DNA from: an uncultured Eubacteriales bacterium
Lineage (GTDB): Bacteria > Bacillota > Clostridia > Lachnospirales > Lachnospiraceae
Assembly: GCA_900539455.1 (NCBI GenBank)
Contig: UQCD01000007.1
Location: 1 to 64,000 of the forward strand
Length of the DNA: 64,000 bases
Direction: 5' to 3'
Shown: one piece after another, positions 1-7,898 of the stretch
Layout of the letters: every line of letters begins with the position of its first letter
Numbering within the stretch: the stretch's first letter is position 1
Notes under the pieces: model-generated
Seen by the model: the letters and a program-made list of their open reading frames with translations, nothing else
What the model was told of the DNA's origin: nothing
Databases searched by the model: none
Translations under genes and position numbers: made by a program

Positions 1-576
1 AGAAAAGCTGAGGAAGAGGCTAGAAGAATAGCCGAAGAAGAAGCCAGAAGAAAAGCTGAGGAAGAGGCTAGAAGAATAGCCGAAGAAGAAGCCAGAAAAG
101 CTGCCGAAGAAGAAGCCAGAAGAAAAGCTGAAGAAGAAGCTAGAAGAGCTGCTGAAGAAGAAGCCAGAAGAATAGCCGAAGAAGAAGCTAGAAGAGCTGC
201 AGAAGAAGAGGCTAGAAGAAAGGCTGAAGAAGAAGCTAGAAGAGCTGCTGAAGAGGAAGCTAGAAGAGCTGCCGAGGAAGAGGCTAGAAGAAAGGCTGAA
301 GAAGAAGCTAGAAGAGCTGCCGAGGAAGAGGCTAGAAGAAAAGCTGAAGAAGAAGCTAGAAGAGCTGCCGAGGAAGAGGCTAGAAGAAAGGCTGAAGAAG
401 AAGCTAGAAGAGCTGCCGAGGAAGAGGCTAGAAGAAAAGCTGAAGAAGAGGCTAGAAGAATAGCCGAAGAAGAAGCCAGAAGAGCTGCCGAAGAGGAAGC
501 CAGAAGAAAGGCTGAAGAAGAAGCTAGAAAAGCTACTGAAGAAGAGAACAGAAGAATAGCTGAGGAAGAAGCCAGA
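1..576 (+). repeat. 24-bp tandem repeat array (24 octapeptide units)
   Basis: Twenty-four contiguous 24-bp units each encode eight residues ending in AEEEAR, with only position 2 freely alternating among Lys, Ala and Ile. Units 23 (KATEEENR) and 5 (KAAEEEAR) are the main deviants. A 48-bp higher-order unit (RAAEEEAR then RKAEEEAR) is repeated almost identically between about 313 and 456, which suggests recent duplication of unit pairs. The + strand is nearly pure purine apart from the Ala codons. The array may begin before the window. Confidence 0.9.
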
Positions 577-1251
577 CTTGCTGCTGAAGATGAGGAAGCA
601 AGAAAGAGAGCCGAGGAGGAAGCTGGACTTGCTGCTAAGGTAGAAGCAAGGCTTGCTGCTATGTCAGGTAATAAGACAACCAAGGTTAAGGAAGAGAAAG
701 ATAATGATATAGAAAGCAGCAAAGAAAATCTTGCCGCTACAATGCCAGCCTATACTTCAGTAAGTGTACCTGACGAAAAGGTACAGGAAAAAGAAGTTGC
801 AGAGCCTGTACATAATAATAGCAGTACTTCTGCTGAAACTACACTTGAGGATATGCTTAGGGCATTTGGAACATCAAAAGAGGAAACACCAGTAGCTGAA
901 ACTGTTGACATAAAACCAGTCAGCGTTCCAGAACCAGTAGTCGAGAAAGAAAAAGTAAATAATGTAGAGCCAACACCTGTTGAAAAGCCAACAGCAAATA
1001 CTGGCGATACACTTGAAGAAAGATTAGCATCTCTTGGTAAGACACAGGATTCATCTCTTGCCGGAACACAAAGCACAGAAAAACCACTTACCTTAGAAGA
1101 ACAGTTAAGAAACTTCAAATCTAACAAATCAAATAACGATGATATTGAATATGCTGGTGCGAGCGAGTATAGAACATTAGAGGATCAGATTCGTTTTTAT
1201 GAACAGAATGTATCTTCAAATTCTATATTCGGAAAAAAAAAAAGAAGGTAA
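1..1251 (+). CDS. Repeat-rich charged-helix protein, 5' end outside window
   Basis: The reading frame is open from the first base, so the N-terminus lies upstream. Bases 1-576 encode 24 consecutive octads of the type R-(K/A/I)-A-E-E-E-A-R, a pattern expected to form a long single alpha-helix stabilised by Glu-Arg/Lys salt bridges. A further charged, Ala-rich stretch runs to about 660. A Pro/Thr/Glu-rich region follows, with four spaced copies of a TLE(E/D)xLRxF-like motif (841, 1009, 1090, 1174). The frame ends in a Lys/Arg-rich tail just after an 11-A run at 1233-1243. The next ORF overlaps it in another frame and is probably the rest of the same protein. An ATG at 661 is in frame but is inside the helix region and has no clear ribosome-binding site, so it is not taken as the start. 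The family is not recognised; a cytoplasmic spacer or scaffold role is inference. Confidence 0.75.
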   Translation, partial: RKAEEEARRIAEEEARRKAEEEARRIAEEEARKAAEEEARRKAEEEARRAAEEEARRIAEEEARRAAEEEARRKAEEEARRAAEEEARRAAEEEARRKAEEEARRAAEEEARRKAEEEARRAAEEEARRKAEEEARRAAEEEARRKAEEEARRIAEEEARRAAEEEARRKAEEEARKATEEENRRIAEEEARLAAEDEEARKRAEEEAGLAAKVEARLAAMSGNKTTKVKEEKDNDIESSKENLAATMPAYTSVSVPDEKVQEKEVAEPVHNNSSTSAETTLEDMLRAFGTSKEETPVAETVDIKPVSVPEPVVEKEKVNNVEPTPVEKPTANTGDTLEERLASLGKTQDSSLAGTQSTEKPLTLEEQLRNFKSNKSNNDDIEYAGASEYRTLEDQIRFYEQNVSSNSIFGKKKRR

Positions 1252-2482
1252 AATAGTCGATTTAAGTTTACTAACAGAGGATGAAAAGATTGCTTTACTA
1301 GAGCTATATAAGGTTGCATATGAAAAACTACAGCTTGAGGAAGCAAAAAAAGAAAATGAAGCAGCTGCTATTTTGAAAGCTGAGGCAGAAAATGAAAAAG
1401 TATCTGTTGAAGATGAGATAAATAAAATAGATAGTGAGAAATTATCAGCTGATGAAGAAACAAGTCAGGCAGATAGCGAGGAAGCTAAAGAGACTGTTAC
1501 TACAGAGAATCAATCAGAGGAAAGTAAAACTGAAGATATTGAAATTACATATGAGGATGAACCTACCTATATGGATGATATAATGGGTAATGTTGTTTCA
1601 TCCGGAGTTTCAAATTATGGAGCTGTTGCATACGATGAAAAGATTGTTGAAAACGGCGAAAAGAGTAACAGGTCGGATTCTTTTGAATATACTTCGTTTA
1701 CACCATATAAGCCTAAATATGAGGATATTGAATTGACAAATGATTTCTTCAATATGAATACAAATATGGGAATGCAGGTCGAGGTTTCCAAATCAACAGG
1801 CTCTGAAAAATATAATTTAAAGACAAAAAATAGAAGGTCAAATACGAAAGTATCAAAAAATGGTGCATATACTATTGCTGATAGCTATAGTGCAACAAAA
1901 GAAAAGATAGAAATACCATATCTTAAAATAGCAACTATTTTGTTTAGTGTTTTAGCCTTGGGCTGTATTGTTACACAGTTCTTATATAATTACGAGCAAG
2001 TAAAGTTTATGAACTATTTATGTGATTTCTGTTTTGGAATTACAGTATTGTGTATATTTGTATCTACTATAACCACTTCAAATGTAGTTAATTCTTTTAA
2101 AGGTATAGGTTTATTCTTGTCATTTGGCATGCACTTTATATGTTTTGGTATTGTAGGGTATCAAGACGGCTTATTCAGAATATTAAATCAGGAAGGTAAG
2201 TACGATTTAATATATGGAGTAGTGTCTATTGGATATTTGTTATTCCTTTACATATTTATGTTAGCTGTTGCGGTACATTCTATGATTAGCAAAAAAGCAT
2301 CAGCAAAGGCTATAAATATTATTGCAGTAATATTAGTAATAGTTACAGCAGTAATGCTTAGATGTTCTCAGTTGACAGGTAATATCACAGTTTTCTATAA
2401 TGTTTTACCAGAGTATGTAGCAATTATATTGTTCGTTATTGCAACTGCTCTTTCATGTAACATTAAGAAAAATAATAGATAA
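1199..2482 (+). CDS. Acidic-linker polytopic membrane protein, probable continuation of upstream ORF
   Basis: This 427-codon ORF overlaps the upstream repeat protein by 53 bases in a different frame. Its first ~17 codons are an out-of-frame reading of upstream coding sequence. The nearest purine-rich stretch before the ATG (around 1178-1184) is about 14 bases away, a poor ribosome-binding site. After the A11 tract the product has a helical charged segment (about residues 18-70), a Glu/Asp-rich low-complexity linker (to about 130), a polar region, and from about residue 240 roughly six hydrophobic segments reaching the C-terminus, which ends KKNNR. Together with the upstream ORF this looks like one protein with a long charged helix tethered to the membrane by a C-terminal domain. 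No family is recognised. Independent translation from 1199 is possible but less likely. Confidence 0.7.
   Translation: MNRMYLQILYSEKKKEGKIVDLSLLTEDEKIALLELYKVAYEKLQLEEAKKENEAAAILKAEAENEKVSVEDEINKIDSEKLSADEETSQADSEEAKETVTTENQSEESKTEDIEITYEDEPTYMDDIMGNVVSSGVSNYGAVAYDEKIVENGEKSNRSDSFEYTSFTPYKPKYEDIELTNDFFNMNTNMGMQVEVSKSTGSEKYNLKTKNRRSNTKVSKNGAYTIADSYSATKEKIEIPYLKIATILFSVLALGCIVTQFLYNYEQVKFMNYLCDFCFGITVLCIFVSTITTSNVVNSFKGIGLFLSFGMHFICFGIVGYQDGLFRILNQEGKYDLIYGVVSIGYLLFLYIFMLAVAVHSMISKKASAKAINIIAVILVIVTAVMLRCSQLTGNITVFYNVLPEYVAIILFVIATALSCNIKKNNR
1233..1243 (+). repeat. A11 homopolymer at ORF junction
   Basis: Eleven consecutive A residues lie just before the stop of the repeat-protein frame (TAA at 1249-1251). 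Loss of one A would fuse that frame to the membrane-domain frame that continues to 2482. Such a tract could be a sequencing or assembly indel, a phase-variable site, or a transcriptional-slippage site. The sequence alone does not decide. Confidence 0.85.
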
Positions 2483-2502
2483 AAATTACCAGATTAATAA
2501 AC

Positions 2503-2568
2503 AATCTCCTCCATATACTATGATTGTAACTTAAAACGAGTTATAAATTGAATGTATTGGAGGAGATT
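2503..2568 (+). promoter_or_regulatory. Inverted repeat that could mask the SASP ribosome-binding site
   Basis: An 11-base segment at 2503-2513 is perfectly complementary to 2558-2568, which contains the GGAGGAG Shine-Dalgarno of the spore protein gene. The loop would be about 44 bases. If the transcript begins upstream of 2503, the pairing would hide the ribosome-binding site. No convincing sigma-G promoter could be placed, so this is suggestive only. Confidence 0.35.
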
Positions 2569-2571
2569 TTT

Positions 2572-2775
2572 ATGACAAATTCATCAAATAAGACAAATGT
2601 TCCAGAAGCAAAGAGTGCAATGAACAGATTTAAAATGGAAGTAGCATCTGAATTAGGAGTACCTTTAACAGACGGTTATAATGGCAACTTAACATCTGCT
2701 CAGAATGGTTCAGTAGGTGGATATATGGTTAAGAAAATGATTGAAGAACAGGAAAGACAGATGGCTGGTAAATAA
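2572..2775 (+). CDS. Alpha/beta-type small acid-soluble spore protein
   Basis: The 67-residue product carries the conserved alpha/beta SASP signature: MNRFKMEVASELGV, then GYNGNLTS and GGYMVKKMI. These proteins coat and protect DNA in dormant spores and are degraded by the Gpr protease at germination. The ATG at 2572 is chosen because GGAGGAG ends 6 bases before it; an in-frame TTG at 2548 has no comparable site. The gene stands alone and is followed by a hairpin terminator. Family knowledge predicts forespore-specific sigma-G expression, but no clear promoter was found. Confidence 0.95.
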   Translation: MTNSSNKTNVPEAKSAMNRFKMEVASELGVPLTDGYNGNLTSAQNGSVGGYMVKKMIEEQERQMAGK

Positions 2776-2812
2776 CAGCCAGAAAATTAAAACTGTCTAT
2801 AAAAAAGAGATT

Positions 2813-2862
2813 AAAAAGAGAAGCTCTCGCCACTATCTGTGGCAGGAGCTTCTTGCTGTTGT
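2813..2862. terminator. Bidirectional hairpin terminator between convergent genes
   Basis: Bases 2819-2833 pair with 2839-2853 (15-bp stem with one G-U pair and one mismatch; loop TATCT). On the minus strand the stem is followed by a T-rich run, so it should end the nuclease gene efficiently. On the plus strand the downstream tract (TTGCTGTTG) is weaker. Confidence 0.6.
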
Positions 2863-2915
2863 AATAGTTAAGTAAACTATAAAATCTGTTAGTTACAAAA
2901 AATCACTTTTAAAAA

Positions 2916-4007
2916 CTATTGATTGTAATTATTTAGAAGGTCATTAATGTAAGATAAAATTAAATCAGGAGTATCTAAAACCTCTTTGGTAAGTTCAAAA
3001 TATGTGACTTTATCATCGTAATTAATTTTAAAGTAAGGTTTTATTATTTCGTGTATCTGAGGTAAAAAGCGACCGGTCTTTTTGCTGTAGCAGTTTGCAG
3101 CATTAGCCTTTGTCCTAAAGTTTTTATCTACATAAAAGGCTACACTTTTGTGTATAGAGCAATCCTCATTAGGCAGATAATAGTAGTCCTTATAGTTTGG
3201 ATAAAAGAATTTCAAACCACCAGAATACACAGGTATGCTAATAGTCAGAATTTCCTTTTCCCAATTAATGAAATAATAAGAATTTCCAAAGGAAACAGGT
3301 ATAGAAACTGAAAAGTCAGTTACACAATTTATTGTAACATTGGTAGGAATATTATTTTTGTCATTAGTAATAGTAATGGAATCCAAGCTGTACTTCATAT
3401 TAAATATACTGGTATAATTAAGAATAGGAAGTATATTTGTTAAGCCTACAATATCATCAAAATTGTGAAGAACTAAGAAATCCTTGTAATCTGGTGTTTT
3501 GTTTTTTAGGTATTCATAAAATACAGAAATCAGCTCACCACCACTATATTTGTCCTCACGGTTTATATTTAGAAATTTTTCAATAGATTTCTGCTTTATA
3601 TTTTCTAAATTAAAAATATGCTTGTAAGGCTGTATTCTTTTGTAAATATCTACAGAAATAAAGCTGTCAAAGGAATAACCTATATTATGTAATATACATT
3701 TCTTTTCAATGTAGGGAATATCAAAGCCGTTTCCATTGTAGCTGATTAAATATTTGTAATTGGAAATACAATTAAAAAATTCAGAAATCATAATTGGCTC
3801 GTCAGTAACCTCATTCATAAACCATTGCTTGGAAACAAAGGTATCTTTAGCAGGTTCAAAGTATATGCAGCCGATTAAATATAGGAGAGTATTTTTTGGA
3901 GTAAAGCCAGTAGTTTCAATGTCAAAAAATACACTGGCTCTAAGGTCTATGTCGCCATATATTGCAGGGTTTATTTCAAAGTTAAGTATATTTTCTATTA
4001 TTTCCAT
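2916..4007 (-). CDS. RNase H-like (YprB-type) 3'-5' exonuclease domain protein
   Basis: The 363-residue protein has a DnaQ/RNase H-like nuclease fold in its N-terminal half. Acidic motif I is FFDIETTGF (around residues 27-35), motif II is NGNGFDIPY (around 92-100), and a third Asp lies in HNFDDIVGL (around 181-189). This matches the YprB-like family of predicted nucleases, in which these Asp/Glu residues bind two metal ions. The C-terminal ~150 residues are not recognised. The start codon is followed directly by a family-like N-terminus, but no strong ribosome-binding site was seen. The gene is convergent with the SASP gene and divergent from the rnf operon. Substrate and role are unknown. 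Confidence 0.75.
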   Translation of the reverse strand: MEIIENILNFEINPAIYGDIDLRASVFFDIETTGFTPKNTLLYLIGCIYFEPAKDTFVSKQWFMNEVTDEPIMISEFFNCISNYKYLISYNGNGFDIPYIEKKCILHNIGYSFDSFISVDIYKRIQPYKHIFNLENIKQKSIEKFLNINREDKYSGGELISVFYEYLKNKTPDYKDFLVLHNFDDIVGLTNILPILNYTSIFNMKYSLDSITITNDKNNIPTNVTINCVTDFSVSIPVSFGNSYYFINWEKEILTISIPVYSGGLKFFYPNYKDYYYLPNEDCSIHKSVAFYVDKNFRTKANAANCYSKKTGRFLPQIHEIIKPYFKINYDDKVTYFELTKEVLDTPDLILSYINDLLNNYNQ

Positions 4008-4197
4008 AATGTTATCCGTTTCTTATTTTTATGACAAAGGTATTAGAAGTAGATAAATTACCTTTAGTTTTTCATATGTAATCATTATAACAAAATATAA
4101 AAAAAATGCCATATATAATAAGTTTAATAATAAAATACAAAATTTAGTTAAAAAGGTTTATGTGAATAAAATATATAGTAAATAATAAATAAAAATC

Positions 4198-4226
4198 TTG
4201 TTAAAATATGTAATATATATTATGAT
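4198..4226 (+). promoter_or_regulatory. SigmaA-type promoter of rnf operon
   Basis: TTGTTA (4198-4203), a 17-base spacer and TATGAT (4221-4226) give a predicted start near 4233. This is only about 12 bases before the ATG at 4245, which favours the internal ATG at 4266 as the rnfC start. Confidence 0.6.
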
Positions 4227-4265
4227 ATAGAGGTTTGCAGTTTAATGGAAAGGAATGTATGTATA

Positions 4266-5579
4266 ATGTCAGTATTGACTTTTAAAGGTGGTGTTCATCC
4301 TTTTTCTGGTAAGAATTTTACTAAGAATAAAGCTATAGATGAATATTTTCCAGAGGATGGCTTGTTTGTAATTCCTATGTCACAGCATATAGGAGCACCG
4401 GCAACACCAATAGTAAAGGTTGGGGACAGAGTATTAGTAAATCAGAAAATAGGTGAGGCCAGCAGCTTTATATCTGCTAATGTTCATTCATCTGTATCTG
4501 GTACTGTAAAAATGATTGATAAAAGAAAAATAGCAAATGGAAATAAAGTTCAATGTGTTATTATAGAAAATGATGGGAAGTATGAAAAGGTCAGTGTTAA
4601 GGATAATGACAATTATATGGAATTGTCAAAGGAGAAAAAGTTAGCTTTAATAAAAGAGGCTGGAATAGTAGGTATGGGTGGAGCTGGTTTCCCAGCTCAT
4701 GTTAAGCTTAGTCCTAAAAATCCAGAAAATATAGATTACATAATAGTAAATGGTGCTGAATGTGAGCCATACTTAACCTCTGATTATAGAAGAATGTTAG
4801 AAAGCCCCGAAATAATAGTTGAGGGACTTAGAATAGCACTTTCATTATTTGATAATGTTAAGGGGATAATTGCAGTTGAGGACAATAAACTTGATGCTGT
4901 TTCAAAATTGAAAAAGTGTATTAAAGCAGAGGATAATATAGAAGTAAAAACCTTGTTTACAAAATATCCTCAGGGTGGTGAACGCTCTCTTATTTATGCT
5001 ACAACAAAAAGATGTGTAGATTCATCAAAGCTGCCTGCTGATGAGGGCTGTATTGTACATAATATTGATACAATTTATGCAATATACAATGCTGTTGCAA
5101 AAAATTTACCACTTACAACAAGAGTTGTAACTATAACAGGTGATGCTGTTAAGTATCCAGGCAATTATATTGTGCCTGTTGGAGCAAATATTAAAAGATT
5201 TATAGAGGATACAGGAGAATTTAAGGGTGAACCGGAAAAGATAATTTCTGGTGGACCTATGATGGGAATGGCTTTATATGATTTAGATATACCTGTAGTA
5301 AAGGGTACCTCGGCAATTCTTATGTTTAAGAAGGATGAGGTGGCTGCACTTGAGCCTGAAAACTGCATTAATTGTGGCAGATGTGTTGATGCCTGCCCTG
5401 CACGAATTGTGCCATCAAGACTGGCAAAGGCTGCACAGCACAACAATAAAGAAGAATTTTTAAATTTACATGGTCTTGAGTGTGTAGAGTGTGGAAGCTG
5501 CTCTTACATATGTCCAGCTAAAAGACAGCTTACCCAATCTATAAAGACTATGAAAAAGAATATTTTAGCTAAAAAATAA
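4266..5579 (+). CDS. rnfC: Electron transport complex subunit RnfC/RsxC
   Basis: RnfC is the NADH-facing peripheral subunit of the ion-pumping ferredoxin:NAD+ oxidoreductase. The N-terminus reads MSVLTFKGGVHP, typical of the family. A Gly-rich nucleotide/FMN-binding segment GMGGAGFP lies near residue 136. Two [4Fe-4S] clusters are predicted from CINCGRCVDACP (from about residue 367) and CVECGSCSYICP (from about 406). An in-frame ATG at 4245 would add seven residues. The 4266 start is preferred because AAAGGA precedes it by 11 bases and the predicted transcript starts near 4233. It is the first gene of rnfCDGEAB. The protein lacks the long Ala/Lys-rich C-terminal extension of some proteobacterial RnfC proteins. 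Confidence 0.95.
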   Translation: MSVLTFKGGVHPFSGKNFTKNKAIDEYFPEDGLFVIPMSQHIGAPATPIVKVGDRVLVNQKIGEASSFISANVHSSVSGTVKMIDKRKIANGNKVQCVIIENDGKYEKVSVKDNDNYMELSKEKKLALIKEAGIVGMGGAGFPAHVKLSPKNPENIDYIIVNGAECEPYLTSDYRRMLESPEIIVEGLRIALSLFDNVKGIIAVEDNKLDAVSKLKKCIKAEDNIEVKTLFTKYPQGGERSLIYATTKRCVDSSKLPADEGCIVHNIDTIYAIYNAVAKNLPLTTRVVTITGDAVKYPGNYIVPVGANIKRFIEDTGEFKGEPEKIISGGPMMGMALYDLDIPVVKGTSAILMFKKDEVAALEPENCINCGRCVDACPARIVPSRLAKAAQHNNKEEFLNLHGLECVECGSCSYICPAKRQLTQSIKTMKKNILAKK

Positions 5580-5604
5580 TGTGTAATACATAAAGGAGAA
5601 CAAA

Positions 5605-6546
5605 ATGAGTGATTTATTAAATGTATCCTCTAATCCTCATGTTAGAGATAAAAACAGTACATCTTCAATAATGCTGGATGTAATAATTGCACTTCTTCCT
5701 ACCACATTTTTTGGAATATTTAATTTTGGATATAGAGCATTTTTAGTAATACTTGTAACAATATTAACCTGTGTTTTATCAGAATTAATTTTTCAAAAGT
5801 GTATGAAATTGAAGGTGACTATAAAAGATTTATCAGCAGTAGTAACAGGCTTACTTTTAGCACTTAATCTTCCATACGATATTCCATACTGGATGGCAGT
5901 AGTAGGTGGTGTTTTTGCAATAATAATTGTTAAGCAGTTATTTGGTGGTATTGGACAAAACTTTATGAACCCGGCTCTTGCAGCAAGATGCTTTTTACTT
6001 TTGTCCTTTGGTACAAAAATGACAGTATTTACATATGACGCTGTAACAACAGCAACACCTTTAAAGGTAATTAGAGATACTGGCGATTTTGATTTATTTA
6101 AAATGTTTATGGGTACAACAGCCGGTACAATAGGTGAAACCTCTGCCATAGCTATCTTAATCGGTGCAGTATATTTACTTGCAAAAAGAATTATTGATAT
6201 TAGAATACCATTGGCATATTTAGGTGTATTTTCTGTATTTATATTGATATTTGGTGGTAAAGGCTTTGATTTGCACTATCTGGCATTACAGCTATGCGGT
6301 GGTGGAATAATGCTTGGAGCATTTTTTATGGCTACAGATTATGTTACCTCCCCAATAACCAAAAATGGAAGGTGGGTATTTGGAGCTTTATTAGGCATAC
6401 TTACTGGAATATTCAGAGTATTTGGACCAAACGCAGAAGGGGTATCCTTTGCTATTATCTTCTGTAACCTGTTAGTGCCACTTATTGAAAAGGTAACAAT
6501 GCCAAAGCCATTTGGTTATGTAAAGAAAAAGAAGGAGGCAGAATAA
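5605..6546 (+). CDS. rnfD: Electron transport complex subunit RnfD
   Basis: RnfD is a polytopic membrane subunit of the Rnf complex that, in this family, carries a covalently bound FMN on threonine. The 313-residue protein has about eight to nine hydrophobic segments and the conserved GQNFMNPALAARCFL segment near residues 117-131. The flavin attachment motif TTATPL is present, with Thr151 the likely site. A GGAG ribosome-binding site precedes the ATG. The stop codon overlaps the rnfG start by one base, indicating translational coupling. ApbE, encoded about 4 kb downstream, is the expected flavin transferase. Confidence 0.95.
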   Translation: MSDLLNVSSNPHVRDKNSTSSIMLDVIIALLPTTFFGIFNFGYRAFLVILVTILTCVLSELIFQKCMKLKVTIKDLSAVVTGLLLALNLPYDIPYWMAVVGGVFAIIIVKQLFGGIGQNFMNPALAARCFLLLSFGTKMTVFTYDAVTTATPLKVIRDTGDFDLFKMFMGTTAGTIGETSAIAILIGAVYLLAKRIIDIRIPLAYLGVFSVFILIFGGKGFDLHYLALQLCGGGIMLGAFFMATDYVTSPITKNGRWVFGALLGILTGIFRVFGPNAEGVSFAIIFCNLLVPLIEKVTMPKPFGYVKKKKEAE

Positions 6547-7169
6547 TGAATAAAACAATAAAAAATGCCTTGATTCTTATGGCTATAACACTTATATCGG
6601 GATTTTTATTAGGTGGTGTATATGAGCTTACAAAGGATGCCAGAGCAAAGCAGCAGGAAAAAAATCAAAATGAAGCCTATAAAACTGTATTTAGTCAGGC
6701 AAGCACCTTTGAAGTATATGATTACAACAAGGAGTTAATTGAAAAGGAGTTAGAAAAAAATAGTATAACTTCAAAAAATGTAATTATTGACGGTGTAGTA
6801 ACTGCTAAAGGAAAAGATGACAAAGCTATAGGCTATGTTGTAAATGTTACTTCTAAGGAAGGCTTTGGTGGTGATATTACATTTTCCGTAGGAATAGATT
6901 TGTCAGGAAAAATAAATGGAGTTTCCATTTTGTCTATTAGCGAAACAGCAGGTCTTGGTATGAATGCAGCTAATGAAAGCTTTCTTTCCCAGTACAAGGT
7001 AGAAAGAGATGGACTTTTTGTTGTAAACAAGGCTGAAAATCAGGCTGGTACAAATATTGACGCTTTATCGGGAGCAACTATTACTTCAAAGGCTGTTACA
7101 AAGGGTGTCAATGCGGCTGTTATAGTAGCAACAGCAATTTTAGAAAATACACAGGAGGTGAACAAGTAG
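6546..7169 (+). CDS. rnfG: Electron transport complex subunit RnfG
   Basis: RnfG is a membrane-anchored flavoprotein subunit with one N-terminal transmembrane helix (about residues 7-26) and an extracytoplasmic FMN-binding domain. The covalent FMN motif S-G-A-T is at residues 175-178, so Thr178 is the predicted attachment site. The upstream GFGGDI and ISETAGLGMNA segments also match the FMN-bind family. The gene starts on the last base of the rnfD stop codon and abuts rnfE. Confidence 0.95.
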   Translation: MNKTIKNALILMAITLISGFLLGGVYELTKDARAKQQEKNQNEAYKTVFSQASTFEVYDYNKELIEKELEKNSITSKNVIIDGVVTAKGKDDKAIGYVVNVTSKEGFGGDITFSVGIDLSGKINGVSILSISETAGLGMNAANESFLSQYKVERDGLFVVNKAENQAGTNIDALSGATITSKAVTKGVNAAVIVATAILENTQEVNK

Positions 7170-7898
7170 ATGAATACTTTTAAAGCAATAAAAGAGCGTT
7201 TATTTAATGGTATTATAAAGGAAAATCCTACTTTTGTTATGATGCTGGGTATGTGTCCAACCCTTGCAGTTACAACCTCTTGTATAAACGGTATAGGTAT
7301 GGGACTTACAACCTTAGTGGTACTTGCTATGTCAAATACAATTATTTCTTTACTTAGAAATATTATTCCAGATAAGGTAAGAGTACCAGCGTATATAGTT
7401 ATTGTTGCAAGCTTTGTAACCATTATGCAGTTTATGTTAGAGGCTTATTTGCCTTCGCTTAATGATTCCTTAGGTATATATATTCCACTTATAGTTGTAA
7501 ACTGTATTATTTTAGGCAGAGCTGAAGCCTACGCATCAAAAAACAAGGTTATTCCTTCACTATTTGACGGTATAGGTATGGGACTTGGCTTTACAATAGG
7601 TCTTGGAACACTTGGTGCTTTTAGAGAAATAATAGGCTATGGTACAATTTTAGGCTTTGATATTCTTACACCAATAAACCAGCTTATAGATAAAATATCT
7701 ACCTCGGGAGGACTTGATATTGAACCAATTAGAATTATCGGTTTAGCTCCGGGAGCGTTTTTTGTTCTAGCCTTTTTAGTTGCGGCACAAAACAAAATAA
7801 AGGGCAGAAGCAAAAATAAAAATCAAGAAAATACCTGTGAAACAGCCGGCTGTAACGGAAACTGTTCTATGTGTAATGGAGGTTCAATAAATGAGTGA
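7170..7898 (+). CDS. rnfE: Electron transport complex subunit RnfE with Cys-rich tail
   Basis: RnfE is one of the two homologous integral membrane subunits (with RnfA) that hold a transmembrane [2Fe-2S] centre. The conserved NPTFVMMLGMCPTLAVTTS and FREIIGYGT segments are present, along with about six membrane helices. The C-terminus carries a cytoplasmic-looking basic linker and then a Cys-rich stretch, CETAGCNGNCSMCNGG, with four Cys in 13 residues. That tail is not part of the core family and may bind metal or a cluster. The gene begins directly after the rnfG stop and overlaps rnfA by 8 bases. Confidence 0.95.
   Translation: MNTFKAIKERLFNGIIKENPTFVMMLGMCPTLAVTTSCINGIGMGLTTLVVLAMSNTIISLLRNIIPDKVRVPAYIVIVASFVTIMQFMLEAYLPSLNDSLGIYIPLIVVNCIILGRAEAYASKNKVIPSLFDGIGMGLGFTIGLGTLGAFREIIGYGTILGFDILTPINQLIDKISTSGGLDIEPIRIIGLAPGAFFVLAFLVAAQNKIKGRSKNKNQENTCETAGCNGNCSMCNGGSINE

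Noticed and set aside
1..576. Tandem repeats as a possible CRISPR array
   Set aside because: The units are contiguous, without unique spacers, and keep an open reading frame.
750..1127. 125-codon minus-strand ORF
   Set aside because: It is antisense to the linker of the repeat protein, lacks a ribosome-binding site, and its Ser/Val/Phe-rich composition is the expected complement of Glu/Lys/Thr codons.
2548..2571. TTG start 24 bases upstream of the SASP ATG
   Set aside because: It would place the GGAGGAG site inside the coding region. The ATG at 2572 has ideal spacing and family-like length.
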